The notes under the pieces: generated by a model
Database searches by the model: none
What the model was told of the DNA's origin: nothing
What the model saw: the letters and a program-made list of their open reading frames with translations, nothing else
IMG/VR virus record: IMGVR_UViG_3300025769_000958
Location: 1 to 21,977 of that record
Source of the DNA: a virus
DNA length: 21,977 bases
Direction: 5' to 3' (one strand)
Part shown: in pieces, positions 1 to 5,727 of the stretch
Layout of the letters: the number at the start of each line of letters is the position of its first letter
How positions within the stretch are numbered: position 1 is the first letter of the stretch
Translations under genes and position numbers: made by a program

Positions 1-119
1 AACAGTGACACAATTGTCACACACCATTGTTGCACAATTGTCACACTGTTACCCAGATGCAACACTGTGACACTATTGCAACAGTGATGTATTAGCAACA
101 GTGACAAATTTGTCACACT
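1..119. repeat. Iteron-like repeat array built on AACAGTGACA / TGTCAC
   Basis: Related copies of an AACAGTGACA(C/A)AATTG motif fill this stretch. They lie at 1-16, 60-78 (CAACACTGTGACACTATTG), 79-95 (CAACAGTGATGTATTAG) and 96-112 (CAACAGTGACAAATTTG), with an inverted copy at 33-50. The last two are exactly adjacent 17-bp units. A 14-bp direct repeat CACAATTGTCACAC occurs at 9-22 and 33-46. Many half-sites pair as inverted repeats such as GTGACA-CAAT-TGTCAC at 5-20. No gene is supported here. Such arrays are typical of repressor operators or of initiator-binding iterons; the sequence does not decide between them. The array begins at the window edge and may continue to the left. Confidence 0.7.
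101..116. promoter_or_regulatory. Perfect 16-bp palindrome, probable operator
   Basis: GTGACAAATTTGTCAC equals its own reverse complement over all 16 bases. It is the most symmetric member of the repeat family at 1-119 and lies 12 bp before the first LexA-like box. Perfect dyads of this size usually bind a dimeric helix-turn-helix repressor. No repressor gene is in the window, so the binding protein is unknown. Confidence 0.6.
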
Positions 120-127
120 CCCTGGGT

Positions 128-264
128 GTTCACGTTTTGTTCCAATTGTACAATTTTGTTCACGTTTTGTTCTCGGTCTCCTTTTGTTCACGTTTTGTTC
201 TTTTGGTCCTCCTTTGTTCCCCTTTTGTTCTCAACCTTGGACAAACCAGGAACAAAACGAGAAC
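128..264. promoter_or_regulatory. Array of five alphaproteobacterial LexA (SOS) boxes
   Basis: Five sites fit GTTC-N7-GTTC exactly. They are 128-142, 158-172 and 186-200 (all GTTCACGTTTTGTTC), 216-230 (GTTCCCCTTTTGTTC), and 250-264 on the opposite strand (GAACAAAACGAGAAC, which reads GTTCTCGTTTTGTTC on the minus strand). Starts of the four direct copies are 30, 28 and 30 bp apart, close to three helical turns, which would put them on one face of the DNA. GTTC-N7-GTTC is the known LexA operator of Alphaproteobacteria such as Rhodobacter, Caulobacter and rhizobia. The motif matches are seen directly; LexA binding is inferred. The array stands 73 bp before the -35 of the promoter at 337, so it could repress that promoter, a divergent promoter to the left, or both. 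Confidence 0.7.
175..234 (+). repeat. Diverged 30-bp tandem duplication inside the LexA-box array
   Basis: Positions 175-204 and 205-234 align as two 30-bp units. Each reads GGTC, seven bases, GTTC, seven bases, GTTC, so each holds a degenerate half-site followed by a complete box. The three half-sites are spaced by 11 bp. The array therefore appears to have grown by tandem duplication of a LexA-box unit, with mismatches since then. Confidence 0.55.
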
Positions 265-336
265 GCGACCCCCCCAGTGGTGGTTAGTTACTTTATAGTC
301 CAGTGCGTTCATTCCGGGGGGTATTTTGAAAACCTA

Positions 337-365
337 TTGACACAATTGTAAATCTATAGTATAAT
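337..365 (+). promoter_or_regulatory. Consensus sigma-70 promoter driving the structural operon
   Basis: TTGACA (337-342) and TATAAT (360-365) are separated by exactly 17 bp, a full match to the bacterial housekeeping promoter consensus. Transcription would begin near 372. The -35 lies inside TGACACAATTGT (338-349), a 12-bp string also present at 6-17 in the upstream repeat array, so a protein that binds that array could also bind over the -35. A promoter this strong without regulation would be always on, so repression is likely. A 7-bp inverted repeat (ACCCCCC at 268-274, GGGGGGT at 316-322) lies just upstream. Confidence 0.85.
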
Positions 366-371
366 AACATT

Positions 372-509
372 ATGAAGTATATTCCTGGATACCTTGGTGG
401 CACACCTGTAATAGTGCCTACATTACGAGAACAAATCGTAAACAAACTGAGAAAAACCATATGCCGAAAACAAGAAAGTTTGCCAGCTACGAAGACCCAA
501 AACCCTTAG
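372..509 (+). CDS. Possible 45-residue leader protein, perhaps leaderless
   Basis: An ATG at 372 sits at the transcription start predicted from the -10 element at 360-365. It opens a 45-codon frame beginning MKYIPGYLGGTPVIVPTLR and ending at TAG 507-509. Its end overlaps the first 49 nt of the small terminase gene in another frame. There is no Shine-Dalgarno sequence, so it would need leaderless translation. I recognise no family. The N-terminal half reads like plausible protein, but the basic, Gln-rich tail is the overlap with terS and may be chance. It could be a leader peptide, a small early protein or an unused frame. Confidence 0.3.
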   Translation: MKYIPGYLGGTPVIVPTLREQIVNKLRKTICRKQESLPATKTQNP

Positions 510-922
510 ACAAAGAAATGACCTCTAAGGAATATGAGTTTGTCGTCCAGTTAGTAGACAAGCACCTAGAGCCAGAGCAAGCGTTCCATGCAGCTGGGTA
601 CAAAGCTGAAGGCTCTCATGCAGGGCATAGGTCCAAACGGCTACAGCGGCACCTTTGGCTCCACATTGAAAAACGCATTAAGGAAAAAGTAGGTGAGACT
701 GCAACACTTGCCCTGTCTGTCCTGGAAAGCCTAATGCGAGAAGCTGATTCTGAAAATGTTAAACTAAACGCTGCCAGGGATATCCTATCGAGGGCTGGGT
801 ACGATGCTGTACACAAACAGGAAACAGTTGTTAAGGAGATTTCTGAGCTTACAGACGATGAGCTAGACGAGCAAATCCAGCGCCTTTCTGAAAACGTGGT
901 GCCTTTGCAACGTGGCAAGTAA
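461..922 (+). CDS. Terminase small subunit (TerS)
   Basis: A 153-residue protein with the size, charge and layout of phage small terminase subunits, which recognise the packaging site and hand concatemeric DNA to the large subunit. Residues about 20-50 hold a short helical domain (KEYEFVVQLVDKH, EQAFHAAGY) like the DNA-binding part of TerS. Residues about 85-115 (ALSVLESLMREADSE, KLNAARDILSRAGYD) match the helical oligomerisation region, where an A-R-D-I-L-x-R-A-G motif recurs in the family. The C-terminus is acidic and helical (ELTDDELDEQIQRL). The start is ATG 461 after a weak GAGAA-type binding site. Its last codons overlap the large-subunit gene by 11 nt, and that adjacency is the strongest support for the call. 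Confidence 0.82.
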   Translation: MPKTRKFASYEDPKPLDKEMTSKEYEFVVQLVDKHLEPEQAFHAAGYKAEGSHAGHRSKRLQRHLWLHIEKRIKEKVGETATLALSVLESLMREADSENVKLNAARDILSRAGYDAVHKQETVVKEISELTDDELDEQIQRLSENVVPLQRGK

Positions 923-2348
923 AGAAGAAATTTTAAAGCTGCTCCAGGAAAAGCAACGCCGGTTCGAGACAAGGCGTATTGAGCATTACGATCCTTACGA
1001 TTACCAAACTAGGTTTCATTTGGAAAGTAAAGACTGCGCCCAAAGAATTTTAATGGCTGCTAACAGAGTAGGAAAAACCTACTGCGGAGCAGCTGAAACA
1101 TCCTACCACCTAACAGGCAGCTACCCGGAGTGGTGGGAAGGTCGTAGATTTAACAAGCCTATTAGGGCATGGGCAGCGGGCGAATCAAACGACACTACAA
1201 GGGACATTATTCAAAAAGAACTATTTGGGAACCCACAAGACCCCTTGAAAAAAGGGACGGGGGCAGTACCCCTGGACAATATTGTAGAAACCGTTCGTAA
1301 ACCAGGAGTGCCGAATGCTTTTTCTAGCGTTTTGGTCAGACACAGGAGTGGTGGAAACTCCCAGATTAGTTTTAAGGCATATGAGCAAGGGTTTGAAAAG
1401 TTTATGGGCGAGGCTATTGATGTTGTCTGGCTTGATGAGGAACCTAAGCAGGAAATATTTTCCCAATGTATAACCAGGACCGCAGATACAAATGGTATAG
1501 TCTACATGACATTTACCCCAGAACGTGGGATGACATCAGTAGTAAGCAGTTTTATGAACGATCTAAAATCTGGGCAGAGCTTGATAACAGCAACTTGGGA
1601 CGATGTAGAACACCTGGACGAAAAGACAAAAGAACAACTTTTATCAGTTTATAGCCCTGCTGAAAGGGACATGCGTTCCAGGGGAATACCTGTATTTGGC
1701 TCAGGATTGGTATTTCCTGTATCTGAAGACGATGTCGTTTGTGAAGATTTTGAGATACCGGATTATTATCCAAAGTTGGCCGCTATTGATTTTGGATATG
1801 ACCACCCTACAGCAGTTTCTTGGGCAGCGTATGATCCAGATGATGATATTATCTATATCTACGATGAACACCGGAGAAGCAAAGAAACACCACTGACTCA
1901 CGCAGCTGTGTTAAACTCAAGAACACCGGGAATACCAGTAGCGTTTCCCCATGATGGGTTACAGCATGACAAAGGGTCCGGAATACAGTTAGCACAACAA
2001 TACAGAGACCTTGGCGTATATATGCTACCTGATCACTTTAGCAATCCCCCTACGGAGGGCAAATTAAATGGTAACAACTCTATTGAAGCGGGCCTTAGCA
2101 TCATGCTGCAACGCTTTGAAACTGGTCGCTTGCAAATTTTTATGTCTTGTGTTGAAACCCTTGAGGAAATGCGTCTCTACCATCGAAAAAATGGACGAGT
2201 GGTGCCGATTAAAGACGATCTTATAAGCGCAATGAGATACGCTTCCCTTTCCATAGAGAGGTTTGGAGAGCAAATGAAGAACAAAACGCACTACAGGAAA
2301 TATGGGTTTGAAAAAGAAATCAAGTACTCCAGTGTAGGGATCGTATAA
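912..2348 (+). CDS. Terminase large subunit (TerL), packaging ATPase-nuclease
   Basis: The motor that pumps DNA into the procapsid and cuts the concatemer. Its 478 residues show the two-domain plan. The ATPase has a deviant Walker A AANRVGKT at 49-56, Walker B VVWLDEEP at 171-178 (catalytic Glu after Asp) and the coupling motif TFTPERG at 200-206. An RNase H-like nuclease follows, with its first metal-binding Asp in AAIDFGYDHPTA (D293), an acidic pair near DEHRR (318-322) and a late acidic motif IKDDLISAMRYA (D435/D436). It begins with GTG at 912 inside the end of terS, giving an 11-nt overlap and implying coupled translation. All expected motifs are present and the length is normal for a podovirus TerL. 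Confidence 0.95.
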   Translation: MASKEEILKLLQEKQRRFETRRIEHYDPYDYQTRFHLESKDCAQRILMAANRVGKTYCGAAETSYHLTGSYPEWWEGRRFNKPIRAWAAGESNDTTRDIIQKELFGNPQDPLKKGTGAVPLDNIVETVRKPGVPNAFSSVLVRHRSGGNSQISFKAYEQGFEKFMGEAIDVVWLDEEPKQEIFSQCITRTADTNGIVYMTFTPERGMTSVVSSFMNDLKSGQSLITATWDDVEHLDEKTKEQLLSVYSPAERDMRSRGIPVFGSGLVFPVSEDDVVCEDFEIPDYYPKLAAIDFGYDHPTAVSWAAYDPDDDIIYIYDEHRRSKETPLTHAAVLNSRTPGIPVAFPHDGLQHDKGSGIQLAQQYRDLGVYMLPDHFSNPPTEGKLNGNNSIEAGLSIMLQRFETGRLQIFMSCVETLEEMRLYHRKNGRVVPIKDDLISAMRYASLSIERFGEQMKNKTHYRKYGFEKEIKYSSVGIV

Positions 2349-2366
2349 TGGACAAAGAGAAAAAGC

Positions 2367-4385
2367 ATGGCTCATAACCTAGACGACGATGAAATTTTAT
2401 CAATGGTCGAGGGGGAGATTAACGGTTCCTCTGACTATATGGATTCTGAAATTAGCTCCCAACGCGAAAAAGCAATGGAGTACTTTTACGGGGAGCCTTT
2501 TGGAAACGAAGAAGAAGGTCGCTCTCAGGTTGTTGTAACAGATGTTCAAGATACCCTGATGTGGATGATGCCATCCCTGATGCGTATTTTTACAGCTGGT
2601 GACAAAGTTGTTAAATTTGTTCCAGAGGGTCCAGAAGACGAAGACGTTGCAGATCAGGCTACTAAATATGTAAACCATGTTTTTTATAAACAAAACGATG
2701 GTTTTATGGTCTTATACAATATGTTCCTAGATGCGCTAATGCAAAAAGTAGGCGTTGTAAAACACTATTGGGAAGATATTGAAAAGACCACAACTGAAAC
2801 ATATGAAAATTTAACAAACAACGAATATAATTTATTAATACAAGACGAAAAACTAGACGAAATAGAACATGCTGAAACTGTCGTTGTAAAACAAGCACTC
2901 GATCCTATGACAGGCGAGCCTGTAGAAATCGAAGAGATTTCACACGATGTTACCTTTGTAAGATCAGCAATGACTGGTAAAGTCACTATTGAAAACGTAC
3001 CTCCAGAAGAATTTTTAATAAACAGAGGTGCTAAGACGATTGAAGACGCTAGGTTTATTTGCCATCGTTCTCACAAGTCCAAAAGTGATTTGTTAAAGAT
3101 GGGTTATGATTCAGAGGTTGTAGACTCCCTCCCAGGATATGTCGGAGGTGCGGACGATATTACAACGTCCCAAGAGTACATGGCTCGCCATGCTTACGAT
3201 GCAACAGATGTTTACCCTAATCAAGCCTCTGCTGATTCAGAAATGGTTGTGCAGATATACGAGTCGTACATGAAAATAGACATGGATGGCTCTGGTATTA
3301 GTGTCCTGCACAAAGTTTGTCATGCTGGTAACGAGTTGTTGGATGTTGAGCCTATAGATTACATTCCGTTTTCTACAGTTTGCCCAATCCCGATACCACA
3401 TAAGTTTTTTGGATTAAGCGTTGCAGAGACAATACAAGACATTCAGCTTATTCGTTCTACTCTAACTCGTAACTTACTAGACAATATGTACCTTGCCAAC
3501 AACGGTAGATTCCAAGTTGTTGAGGGTCAGGTAAACATTGACGATCTTTTAACAAATCGTCCAGGTGGGATTGTTCGTACTCGTAGTCCTAATGCTTTAA
3601 CGCCTATTGTAACACCTCCATTGAGTGGTGACAGTTTTAAAATGTTACAATACTGGGAGGATATTAAAAGTGGACGCACTGGGGTCAATCCTAAAACCCA
3701 AGGGTTGTCAGCTGATGTTTTAAAAACGCACGTAACAACGGGCGCAGTAACAGCTGCCTTGACAAATGCACAAGGACGGTTGGAGTTAATAGCTAGGATA
3801 TTTGCTGACACTGGTGTTAAAAACTTATTTAAACAGATTTACAATCTTATTCAACGCTACGAAGATCGTAAAAAGGTTGTACGTTTGAACAATGAGTATT
3901 TTGAAATTGATCCAGGCAGCTGGCGAGAAGACCTAGATGTAGACGTTGAGGTTGGTATTGGATACGGCGACCAAGATGTAAGGTTACAAAACATGAGCAA
4001 TTTTGCCGGTCTTGTGGAAAAGGTAGCTACGCAAACCAAAGGAATTGTACAGCCCCAGAACATATACAATCTCGTTACTGAAATAGCTGACGAGATGGGC
4101 ATCAAAAACGTAGATAAATTTATTAGCCAGCCTCCGACAGAACCTATGCCACTGAGTCCACAAGAGCAACTCGCACAGGCTCAAGCACAAGCTATGATAA
4201 CAGAAGCGCAAGCGTCTCAATTGGAAGCTCAGGTAAAAGCTAAAGAGCTAGAGTTAAAAGCTGCTAAGATGGAACTGGAACGAATTGAGCTTGAACATAA
4301 CATGGCACTAAAAAGAGAAGAACTAAAGCTCAAAGGTATAGAGCTAGGTTTTGAAATGAACTCAGATAAAAACATTAAAGCTTAG
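2367..4385 (+). CDS. Portal protein (P22/SU10-like podovirus type)
   Basis: A 672-residue protein directly after TerL, with the length and character of the large portals of P22/SU10-like phages. The dodecameric portal forms the unique vertex through which TerL packages DNA and to which the adaptor and tail attach. The N-terminus (SSQREKAMEYFYGEPFGNEE) and the following VVVTDVQDTLMWMMPSLMRI are typical of this portal family, as are FGLSVAETIQDIQLIRST and the segment around PGGIVRTRSPNALTP. From about residue 585 the protein becomes a long Gln/Ala/Glu/Lys-rich helix ending near 660, matching the C-terminal barrel or coiled coil. The ATG at 2367 has only a weak AGAG site. A nine-codon minicistron (ATG 2348, TAA 2375-2377) overlaps the TerL stop and this start, so translation may be coupled. 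Confidence 0.92.
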   Translation: MAHNLDDDEILSMVEGEINGSSDYMDSEISSQREKAMEYFYGEPFGNEEEGRSQVVVTDVQDTLMWMMPSLMRIFTAGDKVVKFVPEGPEDEDVADQATKYVNHVFYKQNDGFMVLYNMFLDALMQKVGVVKHYWEDIEKTTTETYENLTNNEYNLLIQDEKLDEIEHAETVVVKQALDPMTGEPVEIEEISHDVTFVRSAMTGKVTIENVPPEEFLINRGAKTIEDARFICHRSHKSKSDLLKMGYDSEVVDSLPGYVGGADDITTSQEYMARHAYDATDVYPNQASADSEMVVQIYESYMKIDMDGSGISVLHKVCHAGNELLDVEPIDYIPFSTVCPIPIPHKFFGLSVAETIQDIQLIRSTLTRNLLDNMYLANNGRFQVVEGQVNIDDLLTNRPGGIVRTRSPNALTPIVTPPLSGDSFKMLQYWEDIKSGRTGVNPKTQGLSADVLKTHVTTGAVTAALTNAQGRLELIARIFADTGVKNLFKQIYNLIQRYEDRKKVVRLNNEYFEIDPGSWREDLDVDVEVGIGYGDQDVRLQNMSNFAGLVEKVATQTKGIVQPQNIYNLVTEIADEMGIKNVDKFISQPPTEPMPLSPQEQLAQAQAQAMITEAQASQLEAQVKAKELELKAAKMELERIELEHNMALKREELKLKGIELGFEMNSDKNIKA

Positions 4386-4395
4386 GAAAAGTCAA

Positions 4396-4695
4396 ATGGC
4401 CCGACAAAATAACTACTACAGAGTAAATTCAAGTGAAAACTTGTCTGCTACAACTACCTCTGGAGCAACTCGTTCTGGAGGATGCCCAGCGCAAGTTACC
4501 AAAGTAAGAATCGCTACAACTGCTGATGTGTTTGTTAAAATTGGCCCTGGGGCAGACCCTACAGCTACGGTTGCAGCTGGTGTGCTGATAAACTCATCAG
4601 ATTCAAGCATTTTTACAGTTGTTGAAGCTGACGAAATAGCTGCAATTACTGCCAGCGGAACTGCTACGGTTAATATCACTTGGCTGGAAGGCTAA
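4396..4695 (+). CDS. Small phage structural protein of unknown role
   Basis: A 99-residue Thr/Ala/Ser-rich protein predicted to be mostly beta strand. The core VTKVRIATTADVFVKIGPGA, followed by a hydrophobic strand and ADEIAAITASGTATVNITWL, resembles a family of small phage proteins often encoded near portal and capsid genes, in which a modest beta domain repeats the theme 'values seen by the virion'. It could be a head-decoration or accessory structural protein; no enzyme motif is visible. The start at 4396 follows a TAGGAAAA binding site that overlaps the portal stop. It heads the cassette of fibre-like genes, so a tail or fibre-attachment role is also possible. Confidence 0.6.
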   Translation: MARQNNYYRVNSSENLSATTTSGATRSGGCPAQVTKVRIATTADVFVKIGPGADPTATVAAGVLINSSDSSIFTVVEADEIAAITASGTATVNITWLEG

Positions 4696-4707
4696 TAGGA
4701 GTTTACA

Positions 4708-5727
4708 ATGGCTACGAACAAAAAAATCACTGAGCTTACAGAGTTAGTTGAAGCGGATTTAGCAAACGATGATGTTCTAGCAATTGTAGATGTTAGTGCT
4801 GGAGAGACATTTAAAGTTAGAAAGTCAACTTTGGCATCTGCTTTGGCAGGGGTAGCTACCCTTGCAGCAACAACACCAGTAGCTGTCAATCAAGCTACAG
4901 GCTCTGTAACAGTAAGTTTAAACACTGTTCCTATTACATCTGGAGGAACTGGTGCTACTTCTGCTGGAGCAGCATTAACTGCCCTAGGCGGTCTTGCTGA
5001 TCCTATGACTACCAGAGGGGATATTATTACAAGGGGAGCTTCCGCAACTGGAAGACTTGCCGTAGGTTCGGCCAATCGAGTTTTAATTTCTGATGGAACT
5101 GATCCAGCATATGGACAAGTTCCTTTAGCAAGCGCAGTTAGCGGGACTCTACCATTAGCCAACGGTGGTACTAATGCTACATCAGCTGGAGATGCCAGGA
5201 CCAGTTTAGGCCTTGGATCAATAGCAACACAGGCCAGTAGCTCTGTGTCTATTAGTGGAGGTGCTATAACTGGCATTACAGACCTTGCTATTGCAGATGG
5301 TGGAACTGGGGCATCTTCAGCCTCTGCCGCCAGGACTAACCTAGGAGTTGCAATTGGATCAGACGTAGCTGCTTTCAACGCTGATACGCTTTTTGCAGAT
5401 GTCAGTGACAACCTTACCGCTGGTTATTCTAGCGACTTTGAAGCAATAGGAAATTCTGGAACGGGTACGCAGACGCTTGAAATTGCAACTGCAAAAGAAA
5501 ACCTTAAAACGCTTACAATTAATGGCAGCTTTACCCTTGCTCCACAGACTACCAATTCGGTAATTGCAGTAATCGCAACCAACGACGGCACAGGTGGTTA
5601 CACAATTACCACTTCTGGGTTTGACAAGGTTTCTGGAACTTACAACAACGCTGCATCTGCAAAGCATCTTATGCGCTCCACTGTCATTGATGGTACACAA
5701 GTTCTGGAAATTCTGGAGATTGCTTAA
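4708..5727 (+). CDS. Tail fibre protein with GGTGATSAG repeats
   Basis: A 339-residue fibre-like protein. The N-terminus (KITELTELVEADLANDDVLA, then IVDVSAG) is a motif I associate with the virion-attachment end of phage fibres. The body has three copies of the classic fibre repeat: TSGGTGATSAGAALTALGG (about 77-95), LANGGTNATSAGDARTSLG (about 150-168) and IADGGTGASSASAARTNLG (about 195-213). These make stiff trimeric beta structure in many phage fibres. Residues about 250-339 form a separate Thr/Asn-rich C-terminal domain that may cap the fibre or contact the next protein. AGGAG at 4697-4701 supports the start. Its stop overlaps the next start (TAATG), coupling it to the large adhesin. Confidence 0.85.
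   Translation: MATNKKITELTELVEADLANDDVLAIVDVSAGETFKVRKSTLASALAGVATLAATTPVAVNQATGSVTVSLNTVPITSGGTGATSAGAALTALGGLADPMTTRGDIITRGASATGRLAVGSANRVLISDGTDPAYGQVPLASAVSGTLPLANGGTNATSAGDARTSLGLGSIATQASSSVSISGGAITGITDLAIADGGTGASSASAARTNLGVAIGSDVAAFNADTLFADVSDNLTAGYSSDFEAIGNSGTGTQTLEIATAKENLKTLTINGSFTLAPQTTNSVIAVIATNDGTGGYTITTSGFDKVSGTYNNAASAKHLMRSTVIDGTQVLEILEIA

Noticed and set aside
1-264. A CRISPR array
   Set aside because: Repeats are only 12-17 bp, often abut or overlap, occur in both orientations and have no unique spacers of constant length. They fit operators or iterons.
101-298. A 65-codon + strand frame across the repeat region
   Set aside because: It is produced by reading through the LexA-box repeats and the palindrome. 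The product is a low-complexity Val/Phe/Leu string, and there is no binding site or family match.
268-322. ACCCCCC (268-274) and GGGGGGT (316-322) as a terminator or cos site
   Set aside because: The stem is only 7 bp with a loop of about 40 bases and no T-run. A cos site before terS is possible, but nothing in the sequence shows a cut site.
2344-2349. A TATAAT string at the TerL stop as a portal promoter
   Set aside because: The base positions 17 bp upstream (CAAGTA at 2321-2326) do not resemble a -35, and the string is formed by the stop codon and its context.
2348-2377. A nine-codon minicistron between TerL and portal as a gene
   Set aside because: It is too short to judge as a protein. 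At most it passes ribosomes from the TerL stop to the portal start.
4890-5411. A 173-codon minus strand frame inside the fibre gene
   Set aside because: It is the antisense shadow of the GGTGATSAG repeats, biased to Ala/Pro/Val, with no family match or binding site. All supported genes are on the + strand.
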